Below, piece by piece: positions 12,996 through 20,651 of a DNA stretch of 20,730 nt. Origin of the DNA: a virus; IMG/VR virus record IMGVR_UViG_3300018428_000245, positions 1-20,730 of that record. One strand, given 5' to 3'. The first letter of the stretch is position 1, and each line of letters starts with the position of its first letter. The notes beneath the pieces were generated by a model. It saw nothing but the letters and a program-made list of their open reading frames with translations. It searched no databases and was not told where the DNA came from. The position numbers and the translations under genes are program-made.

Positions 12996-13948
12996 CCCCA
13001 CTCTCCTTTCATACCAGCAGCTGAGTAATCAGTTACTGTACCTTCGAAAAAATTCTTAAAACTATCTCCAGCAATAATCCATTCTACCCAAGGTAGGGGA
13101 TTATCTTTAACACCATAGTTAGGTTTAAGTCCTAGTTGTATAAGTCTACGATCTGCTAGATGCCTGATATAATCTTTGACTTCGCCTTTTTCAAGACCCT
13201 CGATGCTTCCCATTTTATAAGCAAGATCGATAACTTTGTCCTCCAAGGCAACCGCAGTTCTGACCATTTCGTAAATTTCTTTTTTAAATTCATCTGTTAC
13301 TACCCTCGGATGTTCATTACAAAACTGTCTAAACAAACGTGACATCCCTTCAACGTGCATAGACTCATCTCTAATAGACCACTCAACTACCTCACACATA
13401 CCCTTCATCTTACCGAAGCGTTGATAGTTTAGCAGCATAGCGAATGCTGAGAACAATGACATACCTTCGTTAACACAAGTCTGAGCTAATGCTTTAGCTA
13501 GTCCGTGCAACGTAGATGTATCGTTGTCCTTCATAAACTCAATCTTATCTTTCATTTGTTTGTAGTCTAAGAAAGCTGAGTATTCACTATCTTCAAAACC
13601 TAAGGTGTCATTTAGTAATGCATAGGCACGTTGATGTGTACCCTCACGATTAGCAAACGACATAATCATATTCCTAATCTCGTGATTACGAAACTTAGGT
13701 ATATATAAATCACAATAGTTTTGTGCTACCTGTACATCTGATTGTGTAAACAGACGAAGGATCTGAGTAATGTGGTTCTTCTCTTCTTCAGTGATAGTAC
13801 CACGTTTCCACTGATCTACATCTTCCTGTAATTTAACTTCCCATATACCCCAATGGATCTTCTCGTGCTCTTCAGCAATTTCCATTGCCCACTGATGATT
13901 AAATGGTTTATATGTTTGTGCCTCATCTAGTACTCCTACCTCAAGCAT
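12989..13948 (-). CDS. nrdB: Ribonucleotide reductase, class I small (radical) subunit
   Basis: The frame opens at 13960 (323 aa), but GGAG lies inside those first codons, so the start is more likely ATG 13948 (MLEVGVLDEAQ, 319 aa) or 13951. Numbered from 13960, the di-iron ligands are D75 (FTQSDVQ), E106 and H109 (REGTHQRAY), E165 (CVNEGMS), E199 and H202 (RDESMH); the radical tyrosine is Y113. All are intact, so it should be an active tyrosyl-radical di-iron subunit that passes the radical to NrdA. It overlaps the upstream zinc-finger gene slightly. The pair converts host ribonucleoside diphosphates into dNDPs for phage replication. Confidence 0.95.
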   Translation of the reverse strand: MLEVGVLDEAQTYKPFNHQWAMEIAEEHEKIHWGIWEVKLQEDVDQWKRGTITEEEKNHITQILRLFTQSDVQVAQNYCDLYIPKFRNHEIRNMIMSFANREGTHQRAYALLNDTLGFEDSEYSAFLDYKQMKDKIEFMKDNDTSTLHGLAKALAQTCVNEGMSLFSAFAMLLNYQRFGKMKGMCEVVEWSIRDESMHVEGMSRLFRQFCNEHPRVVTDEFKKEIYEMVRTAVALEDKVIDLAYKMGSIEGLEKGEVKDYIRHLADRRLIQLGLKPNYGVKDNPLPWVEWIIAGDSFKNFFEGTVTDYSAAGMKGEWGW

Positions 13949-14120
13949 CATATTCTCCATTCAATTGATCAGCCATATTTAATATGTTAGTTAAACAATC
14001 TGCACAAAAAGTAACAGGAAGGATACCAAAGTAACCTTGTATCCCTCCCTCCTCTTCATCATACTTCCATCCACAAATTGTGCATTCTTCTGGTGGTTCT
14101 AACCCTGACAGCTTAGACAT
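13941..14120 (-). CDS. Zinc-finger-like CxxC/CxxC protein between nrdA and nrdB
   Basis: 59 aa, from ATG 14120 to TGA 13941, overlapping the end of nrdA by 22 nt and the start of nrdB by about 8 nt. The product (MSKLSGLEPPEECTICGWKY, then GILPVTFCADCLTNILNMAD) has CTIC and CADC pairs 22 residues apart, a zinc-ribbon pattern. The CxxC pairs also recall thioredoxin/glutaredoxin active sites, but there is no room for that fold. Acidic residues follow the first pair. Being wedged between the two subunits suggests it acts with ribonucleotide reductase or is co-expressed with it. I do not know a proven function. Confidence 0.8.
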   Translation of the reverse strand: MSKLSGLEPPEECTICGWKYDEEEGGIQGYFGILPVTFCADCLTNILNMADQLNGEYDA

Positions 14121-15880
14121 TCTGTGTCCTCCTTAAATGATTCGAGTTTAATACGCTCTACCTTTTTACCAATCTGCTCTGCAGTAGCACCAGTATTAGT
14201 ACGTAAATAGTAAAGACCTTTTAGTTTCTTACCCCACGCTGCGAGATGTACTTTGTTCACGGAAGCCTTCTCGCTACCCGCAGGGAAGAACAAGTTTACG
14301 CTTTGACCTTGACATATGTATGGTTGTCTAGTCGCTGCGTGTTCTACTACCCATAACTGATCGAGTTCAAATGCAGTCTTAAATACATCCTTCTCCCAGT
14401 CAGATAGATAATCTAAATGTTGTACAGAGCCTTCGTGGTGAATAATACTCGACCACTGTTCCTCTAACCAATCTTTTTCAAAACCTAGTCGTAGTCTGTG
14501 TTCGTTCAACACTCTAGCTAGGTGTCTATTCTTAACTAAATGAGACCCAACGCGTGTCCTATGAGTATAAGCATTAGACTTAATGGGCTCAATAGAAGCA
14601 GAAGTACCGCAGATGATACTACTATTAGCATTAGGAGCGATAGCAAGAAGATGACTATTACGTTTTCCGCTTCCTTTACCATCAGGATATTCTCCACGTT
14701 CTGCAGCTAAAGCTTGTGTTGCCATCTCTGCTTGATCTTTAATTAACCTAAACATCTTTAAATTCTGTCCAGTAGCCTGTGCAGATTCCCAAGGAATATT
14801 CTTAGATTGTAAGTATGAATGGAAACCCATTGCACCTAGACCTAAGGAACGTTCCTGGAATGCTGAGTGAGTAGCTGCTGCTAATTCTTGAGGTGCGTGT
14901 TCAATGAATTGTGTAAGTACATTATCTAGCATCGTAATTAAATCTGATATTAGTGATGTATCTTTCCACTCATCAAACAACTCTAGGTTAACAGAAGACA
15001 AACAACATACAGCAGTACGTCCTTTCTCTGTAGGTAAGTGAATCTCATTACATAAATTACTACCGTGAATCTTAAGTCCCTTATCTTTTAAAGGTTGTGG
15101 TAGTTTACGATTCGCCTCATCGATAAAGTTTAGATATGGTTCACCAGTTCTAAATCTTACTTCGAGGAGTCTTTGCCAAAGGTCTCTTGCACGTACTGTA
15201 TCACGGACTTCACCGTTACTTGGATCAGTAAGACTCCAAGGACTATCATTGATAACACAATCCATAAAGGAATCAGTAATATTGACAGCATTATTAATGT
15301 TAAAACACTTGCGATTAGTATCCCCTCCAGTAGGGACTCTAAGGTTGATGAATTCAATAATGTCTGGATGTGAGATGTCAGTATACGCAGCATAACTTCC
15401 TTTTCTAGTTTGTCCTTGTTTATAAGCGGTCATCGCTGAGTCGCTTACTTTAATAAATGGAATTGGGCCTGGAGCTTTGTCCGATACGGGTCGAACATCA
15501 CCCCAGTGTCCTCCTACTCCCCCTCCTTTAACACTTAACCAAGCCAACTCTGACTGATGTTTAATAAGACCATCGAGATCGTCAGCAACATAACTAAGAA
15601 AACAACTAATAGGAAGTCCTCTTGGCTTTTCACCTGGGGCAGGAGCGTTACTAAGGATAGGGCTACTAAACATAAACCAGCCACTGCTAACAGCATCATA
15701 TAAACGTTGAGCAAGTTTCTTATCTCCTCCGCTATAAGCTAAGCAAGCTCTAGCGTATGCTTCTTGTGGTGATTTTTCTTTACCACGTAAATAATAATTA
15801 GTCACCAAGTCTCTTGCTTGGTCAGACATCTTCTTGTCTTTCTTGCGATCAATTACGATCCCTAAGTAATCACTCCTCAT
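14099..15880 (-). CDS. nrdA: Ribonucleotide reductase, class I large (catalytic) subunit
   Basis: 593 aa. Catalytic features are present: C93 (LPISCFLSY, equivalent to E. coli C225), N275/C277/E279 in SNLCNEI (N437, C439, E441), C292/C293 in AVCCLSSVNLELF (C462), the Y557-Y558 radical relay pair (KGLYYLRT), and the C-terminal redox pair C588/C591 (ECLSCQG). The enzyme reduces ribonucleoside diphosphates. E. coli NrdA is 761 aa; here about 130 residues are missing before C93, including the ATP-cone domain, so dATP feedback inhibition is probably absent. The start ATG (15880) overlaps the previous gene by 11 nt; AAGGA lies nine bases upstream. Confidence 0.96.
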   Translation of the reverse strand: MRSDYLGIVIDRKKDKKMSDQARDLVTNYYLRGKEKSPQEAYARACLAYSGGDKKLAQRLYDAVSSGWFMFSSPILSNAPAPGEKPRGLPISCFLSYVADDLDGLIKHQSELAWLSVKGGGVGGHWGDVRPVSDKAPGPIPFIKVSDSAMTAYKQGQTRKGSYAAYTDISHPDIIEFINLRVPTGGDTNRKCFNINNAVNITDSFMDCVINDSPWSLTDPSNGEVRDTVRARDLWQRLLEVRFRTGEPYLNFIDEANRKLPQPLKDKGLKIHGSNLCNEIHLPTEKGRTAVCCLSSVNLELFDEWKDTSLISDLITMLDNVLTQFIEHAPQELAAATHSAFQERSLGLGAMGFHSYLQSKNIPWESAQATGQNLKMFRLIKDQAEMATQALAAERGEYPDGKGSGKRNSHLLAIAPNANSSIICGTSASIEPIKSNAYTHRTRVGSHLVKNRHLARVLNEHRLRLGFEKDWLEEQWSSIIHHEGSVQHLDYLSDWEKDVFKTAFELDQLWVVEHAATRQPYICQGQSVNLFFPAGSEKASVNKVHLAAWGKKLKGLYYLRTNTGATAEQIGKKVERIKLESFKEDTECLSCQG

Positions 15881-16073
15881 CTGGCTTAATCCTTATATCT
15901 ATCATTTCAACTTCGCCTTCCATATAACTTTTATATGTCAAACGTCCCTCATTGTGTAGTTGTATGGCATCAATGATACCTCTCTCATATCTATGGTTAC
16001 TATAAAGGTAGGATGCAAACCCACCTCCGATAGCCACAAATAGCATTAATAGATATACGGTTTCTATCGCCAT
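15870..16073 (-). CDS. Small single-pass membrane protein
   Basis: I chose ATG 16073 (67 aa, MAIETVYLLMLFVAIGGGFA) because GGAG lies seven bases upstream; the adjacent ATG at 16076 is also possible, and a longer frame to 16115 reads through the neighbour. Residues about 5-23 form one hydrophobic membrane segment with a GGG motif, followed by a basic stretch (SNHRYERG) and a soluble acidic tail (EVEMIDIRIKPDEE). By the positive-inside rule the C-terminus is probably cytoplasmic. T7 holin is also 67 aa with one membrane segment, but this gene is not in a lysis block. The function is unknown. Confidence 0.78.
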   Translation of the reverse strand: MAIETVYLLMLFVAIGGGFASYLYSNHRYERGIIDAIQLHNEGRLTYKSYMEGEVEMIDIRIKPDEE

Positions 16074-16261
16074 CATTTCTCTCCAAATCTTTTGTCGTAG
16101 GCTAATGCTACGCACTCATCTAAAAATAAATCCTTCTCTAAACAGATTAATCTTAATGATATATAAATATCTCCTATCAATTCCTTAAGCTCATTAGTTT
16201 CGAGTGTAGTATTATCTTCAGATAAGAAGTGATCTATTTTCTTATCTAGATAATCTTTCAT
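16073..16261 (-). CDS. Small helical hypothetical protein (faint MazG-like end)
   Basis: 62 aa, starting at ATG 16261, which shares one base with the previous stop (TAATG). The sequence (MKDYLDKKIDHFLSEDNTTL, then NELKELIGDIYISLRLICLE and DECVALAYDKRFGEK) is predicted all-helical. The LIGDIYISL...DECVALAYDKR part faintly recalls the second half of MazG-type pyrophosphatases, but the ExxE(12-28)ExxD metal motif is not convincing, so I do not call it an enzyme. It ends in an ATGA overlap with the membrane protein gene. Confidence 0.72.
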   Translation of the reverse strand: MKDYLDKKIDHFLSEDNTTLETNELKELIGDIYISLRLICLEKDLFLDECVALAYDKRFGEK

Positions 16262-16431
16262 TACTCGCTCCCCTGATCCCAGAATTGTGTAAACAAAACT
16301 TCATCTGTATAAATAGTAAAGGTTTGATCTTGAGTGTAAATAAGTAGTTTGTCCATTGCTTCAATGATCTTAACTACACCATCATACACTTCATCACGTC
16401 CATCACTATGAACTACTCTTGCTCGAATCAT
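16261..16431 (-). CDS. 56-aa hypothetical protein
   Basis: Read from ATG 16431 to TAA 16261, with GAGG about ten bases upstream. The product (MIRARVVHSDGRDEVYDGVV, then KIIEAMDKLLIYTQDQTFTI, YTDEVLFTQFWDQGSE) has a beta-helix-beta look and an acidic C-terminus. The TAATG junction couples it to the 62-aa gene. It resembles other small early genes of T7-like phages, many of which modify host functions, but no family is recognised. Confidence 0.7.
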   Translation of the reverse strand: MIRARVVHSDGRDEVYDGVVKIIEAMDKLLIYTQDQTFTIYTDEVLFTQFWDQGSE

Positions 16432-16451
16432 CTTTCTTTTCCTCTTCTTTC

Positions 16452-16784
16452 TTAGGTTTCGGTTTGATCTTTACTGGGCTGCTCGTCTTCCACGGTTGCA
16501 TTATTTTCCTCCTTAAATCTTTCTTCACTAGCATAGTTCCATAGTTCATATTGGTAATGCTCTCCTGTATTACCATTTTGTCCTATGACATCCATTCGCT
16601 CTTCATCCCACTCTTGGTCTTCAGCTAATCTTTCGTAGTAGTACCTTTCCATTGCAAGGTCTTTAATTCTTTCAATAAGTTTTTCGTACTTCTGCTCGAT
16701 CTCGATTCGTTTCTTTTTCTCCGTTTCATACTTCCTAACCCAAGAGATGTAAGAGTTTTTCTGTAACTCACGCCAGCTATCCAC
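16452..16784 (-). CDS. Acidic coiled-coil hypothetical protein
   Basis: 110 aa from a GTG start (16784-16782) sharing one base with the previous stop (TAGTG); AGAGG lies eight bases upstream. The first about 60 residues (RKYETEKKKRIEIEQKYEKL, then IERIKDLAMERYYYERLAED) look like a continuous charged helix, probably coiled coil. The C-terminal part is acidic (EERFKEENNATVEDEQPSKD). No catalytic motif, signal peptide or membrane segment. It could act as a dimeric protein; function unknown. Confidence 0.75.
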   Translation of the reverse strand: MDSWRELQKNSYISWVRKYETEKKKRIEIEQKYEKLIERIKDLAMERYYYERLAEDQEWDEERMDVIGQNGNTGEHYQYELWNYASEERFKEENNATVEDEQPSKDQTET

Positions 16785-17056
16785 TAGTTGTACCTCTTAA
16801 ACCACACTGGTCTACCATTACGTTTGATTGTAATAGTCTTACAAGCATTGGTTGCACCACGATACTCTTGTTGTTTTACATATAAATGACATAAGTAAAC
16901 AGATTTACATCGAAAGATCTCTACGCTGTCTGCCATATTATTCTTATGTACTTCCATAGTAATGTCACTCTTAGGTGCTGGAAAATTATAAGGATTAGGA
17001 TTAGCTGCAAAAGCTGAGCTTGATATTAATAGTAGTGCTGCAAATAGACTACGCAT
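16784..17056 (-). CDS. Small exported protein with signal peptide
   Basis: I chose ATG 17056 because GGAGG lies five bases upstream and the product then begins with a textbook signal peptide, MRSLFAALLLISSSAFA, likely cleaved before ANPNPYNF. The mature protein is about 73 aa, basic, with three cysteines (FRCKSVYLCHLYV and NACKTITIK) and ends RPVWFKRYN. It would reach the periplasm. Export is unusual for a gene among replication functions; envelope modification, superinfection exclusion or a lysis aid are possible, none shown by the sequence. Confidence 0.82.
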   Translation of the reverse strand: MRSLFAALLLISSSAFAANPNPYNFPAPKSDITMEVHKNNMADSVEIFRCKSVYLCHLYVKQQEYRGATNACKTITIKRNGRPVWFKRYN

Positions 17057-17201
17057 AACGACCTCCAAAACGCATAGGGATCTCTTCACCCTTATCATTA
17101 ACAACTAATACTTCAGTGTACTCAATTACTTCAGCATCTTTACCTTTACCTGTTTGTGTACGTACAACCTGTACATCTTTTACTTTATACTTTGGTTTCA
17201 T
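17049..17201 (-). CDS. 50-aa hypothetical protein
   Basis: Read from ATG 17201 to TAG 17049, with AGGAG six bases upstream. It overlaps the exonuclease gene by 17 nt and the exported protein gene by 8 nt. The product (MKPKYKVKDVQVVRTQTGKG, then KDAEVIEYTEVLVVNDKGEE, IPMRFGGRYA) alternates hydrophobic and charged residues, suggesting a small beta-barrel or sheet. No family is recognised. Confidence 0.75.
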   Translation of the reverse strand: MKPKYKVKDVQVVRTQTGKGKDAEVIEYTEVLVVNDKGEEIPMRFGGRYA

Positions 17202-17949
17202 TCTTTACTCCTGTCGGTGTCCATAAGTTTACTTGTTGAGTTTCTTCATCAAAGTCACGTAGCATATAAACTAGTTGTGCTTGTTCAATCAGATACTCAT
17301 ATGTCATACCAGCTTTATCGTAAGTCTCTTCGATTACCTCCCAGTAATCTTTAGGGTCTGTTGCTGCTAATATCTTGGCTGCTTTAATCTTACCGATCTT
17401 AGGACAACCCTTGACACCATCAACACTATCACCTTCAAGTACTTGTAGATAGAACCAGTAGTCTGCTTCTTCCTGTGTTACTTCGTAGGATTCTTGTGTG
17501 TTATAGTTGTAGTGTTTACCAGGTGCTTGATTAAGATCCTTATCAATGTGACATAGGACATACTTACCTGGTTCTTTATACATTCGACTAACACATACAT
17601 CGTCTGCTTCTACATTATCAAATAGTAATGCACCCTTCTCTAGTAAATGCTCTCGAATTGGCAGCAACATTTCCAGAGGAACTTTAGGTGGTTTGCGATT
17701 ACCTTTGTATGTAGGTGTTACATCATAACGAAAAGATTTCTTAGGACTTAGAATGATAACTGAGTCGTCAGTATCTGTGTGATCTCTAATACCTTCTATG
17801 AAATAATCCATCTCTTCGAGTGCTGTCTCTAGGTCTGTAGAAACTGAGGCAACAATATTGTCCTCGTCACTATCATCCCAGATCACAGTGTCTTGATAGA
17901 TGCTCGCATATTTATAAGCGATGCTATCGCCATCAATCAATGAAATCAT
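17185..17949 (-). CDS. 5'-3' exonuclease (T7 gp6-like, FEN family)
   Basis: I chose ATG 17949 (MISLIDGDSIAYK, 254 aa), with GGAG and GAGGG upstream; the frame extends to 17970 only through that site. FEN-family metal ligands are visible: D6/D8 (LIDGDS), E114/D116/D117 (VEADDVCVSRMY), D136/D138 (CHIDKDLN) and D174/D177 (LEGDSVDGVKG), followed by the helix-hairpin-helix segment GCPKIGKIKAAKIL. YKGNRKPP near residue 81 is the arch-side basic motif. T7 gp6 (300 aa) degrades host DNA and removes RNA primers. Its neighbours are other nucleases and the polymerase. Confidence 0.93.
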   Translation of the reverse strand: MISLIDGDSIAYKYASIYQDTVIWDDSDEDNIVASVSTDLETALEEMDYFIEGIRDHTDTDDSVIILSPKKSFRYDVTPTYKGNRKPPKVPLEMLLPIREHLLEKGALLFDNVEADDVCVSRMYKEPGKYVLCHIDKDLNQAPGKHYNYNTQESYEVTQEEADYWFYLQVLEGDSVDGVKGCPKIGKIKAAKILAATDPKDYWEVIEETYDKAGMTYEYLIEQAQLVYMLRDFDEETQQVNLWTPTGVKNETKV

Positions 17950-18331
17950 AATTCCCTCTCCAATGAGCATTATCTATATGTAAGTAACCAACCTCTTTAT
18001 CTATGAATTGTCTATTACTGAATGTTGTTGTTGCAGGTAAGCTTCTAGTTTCCCACTGGAAGTCGTAACCTTCGTTGACTAATTTAGTAATGTCCCAACC
18101 ATAGACACCCCTAGGTGTTGACACAATATATAGAAAATCTCTTTCTTCGTGATTGCTTTCACATTTGTTTTTCTCTATAAACTGATCATCATAATGTGCA
18201 GTTCTACACTTCAGCTCCACAACGTATTTAATATTGTTTGCATCGTGGCAGCAAAACTGATCCGCATCAGTACTTTCTACAGATAAATTAAACTTGTGAT
18301 TTATATAATAAAGTAATTCATTTTGTGTCAT
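17933..18331 (-). CDS. Candidate PD-(D/E)XK nuclease-like protein
   Basis: 132 aa, start ATG 18331, with GGAG six bases upstream. Residues 22-41 contain D22/D24 and then VVELKCR with E39-x-K41 on a beta strand, the core of PD-(D/E)XK nucleases; K54/K56 follow on the next helix (DDQFIEKNKC). The later part (DFLYIVSTPRGVYGWDITKL) looks like the continuing alpha/beta sheet. It lies between DUF3310 and the exonuclease gene, with overlaps on both sides, so a role in host DNA breakdown or recombination is plausible. It is not clearly T7 endonuclease I. The fold call is by motif only. Confidence 0.6.
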   Translation of the reverse strand: MTQNELLYYINHKFNLSVESTDADQFCCHDANNIKYVVELKCRTAHYDDQFIEKNKCESNHEERDFLYIVSTPRGVYGWDITKLVNEGYDFQWETRSLPATTTFSNRQFIDKEVGYLHIDNAHWRGNYDFID

Positions 18332-18530
18332 TCTCCTCTCCGTACACGTGTTTCAAAATAAATTCACAGTAGTGAATGGCCTTCTTAATATCTTCAGCAC
18401 CATTCTTATCTTGATGTCTGCTTATATATTTGATCACGTTACCTTCGCAATAACCAAAACCATTATGCATAATGAAATCAATTGGTTGTATCGATAGGTT
18501 ATAGTGGTCTCCCCCGATCTGCTTGTTCAT
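18318..18530 (-). CDS. DUF3310 family protein
   Basis: 70 aa. The pattern GGDHYNLSIQPIDFIMHNGF, then CEGNVIKYISRHQDKNGAED and IKKAIHYCEFILKH, is the DUF3310 signature found in many phages. Some members are labelled nucleotide kinase-like, but no P-loop is visible here, so I do not assign that activity. Its GGAGG ribosome site lies just before the ATG (18530). The gene overlaps RusA upstream by 4 nt and the nuclease-like gene downstream by 14 nt. Confidence 0.88.
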   Translation of the reverse strand: MNKQIGGDHYNLSIQPIDFIMHNGFGYCEGNVIKYISRHQDKNGAEDIKKAIHYCEFILKHVYGEENDTK

Positions 18531-18853
18531 ACTCCCTCCAAACTAAATTCAATAAACTCTTCACCTTTCTTTACATCAGTCTTTGATGCAGTCAACATAT
18601 AAATATGCTTATCATTAAATGCATACTTCATCTGCAGACAATCAATAAAAGGTTTGAGTACGTTATCCAAATCAGCAAGTTTACTGCTAAGACCTACTGC
18701 TATAAATAATTGAAGTTTACCTTTCGGTATCTCTAAATCATTAGGTAATAGTGGTAGTAGTTTTCTCTCATAGTTTTTGTACTTATAAGATTTAACTTTT
18801 CTACCACCATACATATCATTGGTACTGAGTGGTTTAATATCAATGTGTATCAT
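18527..18853 (-). CDS. RusA-like Holliday junction resolvase
   Basis: I chose ATG 18853 (MIHIDIKPLSTNDMYGGRKV, 108 aa); the frame opens earlier at a GTG (18880), which lies inside the polymerase gene with a poor ribosome site. The RusA core is present: D61 and D63 with K67 in LADLDNVLKPFIDCLQ, and D81 in FNDKHI, matching E. coli RusA D70, D72, K76 and D91 in spacing. The N-terminal KPLSTNDMYGGRK is also typical. RusA dimers cut four-way junctions. In T7 this work is done by endonuclease I, so this phage may use RusA for branched replication intermediates before packaging. Confidence 0.9.
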   Translation of the reverse strand: MIHIDIKPLSTNDMYGGRKVKSYKYKNYERKLLPLLPNDLEIPKGKLQLFIAVGLSSKLADLDNVLKPFIDCLQMKYAFNDKHIYMLTASKTDVKKGEEFIEFSLEGV

Positions 18854-20651
18854 ACCAAGTGTTCCCAATTTTAGCCTCACCTTCCAACTTAACTCTGAAG
18901 TTCAAAAGTTTTTCAACATCAGCAAATGTAGACTCAGCAATTTCTTTTACGATCTCTGCTTTGTTTTCATCTACTTCTATTTGAACCTCATCGTGAATGT
19001 TACCAATGAACTCGTACTCCTTACCTGGAGTCATAGTCTCTTGTAACTTTTTGTCTAGTTCGACTAGGTAATACTTCATAACTAATGCACCTGCACCCTG
19101 TAGTAATACATTAAGTGCAGCGTGATCGCTACGAATCTCATACTTTCTTTTGTTTAAACCAAGAAGGAATCCCTTACTAGCTGACTTCTTGACAGCTTTA
19201 GTAAGTTTTGCCAATGCTGGAATCCTTTTTAAAAAAGTCTCTTTTAAATTTTTTCCAACTTTTTGAGACCCACCTACAATACTTCCTATCTTTGCATTCC
19301 CTGCACCATAGAGAAAACCATAGATAAAAGTTTTAGCATTGTCTCTAGTTGGTAGACCAGCTGCTTCTTGGTTAATCGTATGAATATCACCATTAACTAC
19401 TTGTTCACCATAAGCACCACCATCAAAGGCGGCCATATAATGTGCAAGCATTCTCAATTCCAAACCTGATGCATCAACACCTACAATCTTTTTACCTTCG
19501 GGAACAGTAAACAGTTGTCTACATTCTTTACCCATAAAAGCACGACTGCTTGGTGTCTGAGCAACATTAGGTTTGTTGTGTGTGCAACGACCAGTGACTG
19601 CACCTAAGGTGTTAACTTGACCGTGTATCCTATTATCATCTTTGACTAAACGTAACCAACCGTTCGCCCCTTCAACCAACATACCCAATACCTTTTGTAA
19701 TAAAAAGTATTTTCTGAGTAGTTGTGCCTCAGGAATATCACAGTTCTTTAGCGTGTCTTCATTAATAATAGGTGTACCTTTGTCAGTCTTCTTAGGTGAA
19801 TCCCAGTTGTACACTTCTTTCATCCAGCGAATGATGTGATGTCTACTTGATGGATTAAACCAAGTCTCCTCCCATCTTCCCCAGCCTAGTTTAGGATCAC
19901 GATGTGCTCCCTTCTTAATTTGATTGAGATAGTTCTTACTCTCAACACCATCAATTCTATATTGTGGTACTTCTTTCATCGCTACCCAATCTTTAAGAGG
20001 TTTAAAAGTTTCTTCTAACTCTTTTTCAATTGCCTCTTTTTGTTTGTTAAGTTCAACGTGTAGAAACTGTGCTTTTTCAATATCAAAGTACCAACCATAA
20101 CGTGACTGTCTATTAATAATGTAAGCGAAGTCCTGCTCAACATCGAGTGCTGAGTCAGGGACATTCTTTTTCAATAAACGTTCGTATAGTTTTACTGTTA
20201 CCTTAACATCTTGCTCACAGTAATCTAACATCTCCTCATTAAAAGTATCCCAAGCATTATCTTGAGAACCATACTCTCCCTTGTACTCACCTAGTCGCAT
20301 ACCCCACGCCTTCAAACTGTGAGACCCTTTCACCGCTGGAGGTAAACTTTTGTTACCCTCATCGAGGTTCATAAGGTTGTAGTATGCAATGCGACTAAGA
20401 ACAAAAGTGTCTAGTACTTTACACTCCTTGTATAAATCTATCCCATAGAGTTTCTCTATTACGGGGATGTCATAGTTAATACCGTTGTGTGCTCCGATAC
20501 TATCTGCACCTTTTAGATCATCGATTAATGTATCAATGTCTTCAGGTCGGTAACGTTTGTACTCCTGAGTATCAGTGTCATAAGTTACAGCACAGTGTAT
20601 CTTTGTCACGTCCTCCAGGAATCCATCTGTTTCCAAATCAAATAACAACAT
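18840..20651 (-). CDS. DNA polymerase, T7-like family A
   Basis: 603 aa. The 3'-5' exonuclease domain has D5/E7 (LLFDLETDG), N56/D61 (GAHNGINYDIPVI) and Y144/D148 (YCEQDVK). The polymerase domain has the motif around AVTGRCTHNKPNVAQTP, motif A D393 (VGVDASGLELRML), motif B K440 (TRDNAKTFIYGFLYGAG) and motif C H553-D554-E555 (GNIHDEVQIEV). All catalytic residues are intact. T7 gp5 is 704 aa; the region before FNPSSR (about 217-265), where T7 has its thioredoxin-binding insertion, is clearly shorter. The start ATG shares one base with the upstream stop (TAATG), with GGGAGAA before it. Confidence 0.97.
   Translation of the reverse strand: MLLFDLETDGFLEDVTKIHCAVTYDTDTQEYKRYRPEDIDTLIDDLKGADSIGAHNGINYDIPVIEKLYGIDLYKECKVLDTFVLSRIAYYNLMNLDEGNKSLPPAVKGSHSLKAWGMRLGEYKGEYGSQDNAWDTFNEEMLDYCEQDVKVTVKLYERLLKKNVPDSALDVEQDFAYIINRQSRYGWYFDIEKAQFLHVELNKQKEAIEKELEETFKPLKDWVAMKEVPQYRIDGVESKNYLNQIKKGAHRDPKLGWGRWEETWFNPSSRHHIIRWMKEVYNWDSPKKTDKGTPIINEDTLKNCDIPEAQLLRKYFLLQKVLGMLVEGANGWLRLVKDDNRIHGQVNTLGAVTGRCTHNKPNVAQTPSSRAFMGKECRQLFTVPEGKKIVGVDASGLELRMLAHYMAAFDGGAYGEQVVNGDIHTINQEAAGLPTRDNAKTFIYGFLYGAGNAKIGSIVGGSQKVGKNLKETFLKRIPALAKLTKAVKKSASKGFLLGLNKRKYEIRSDHAALNVLLQGAGALVMKYYLVELDKKLQETMTPGKEYEFIGNIHDEVQIEVDENKAEIVKEIAESTFADVEKLLNFRVKLEGEAKIGNTWYDTH

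Noticed and set aside
15157-15393. Hydrophobic 78-aa frame inside nrdA with a holin-like look and AAGGAAG before its ATG
   Set aside because: It lies wholly within nrdA in another frame. The apparent ribosome site encodes the conserved NrdA stretch RKGSYAAY, and Leu/Ile-rich shadows are common opposite such codons.
16073-16261. MazG-type nucleotide pyrophosphatase
   Set aside because: Only a loose C-terminal resemblance; the characteristic paired acidic metal-binding motif is not convincing and the protein is too short for a full MazG domain.
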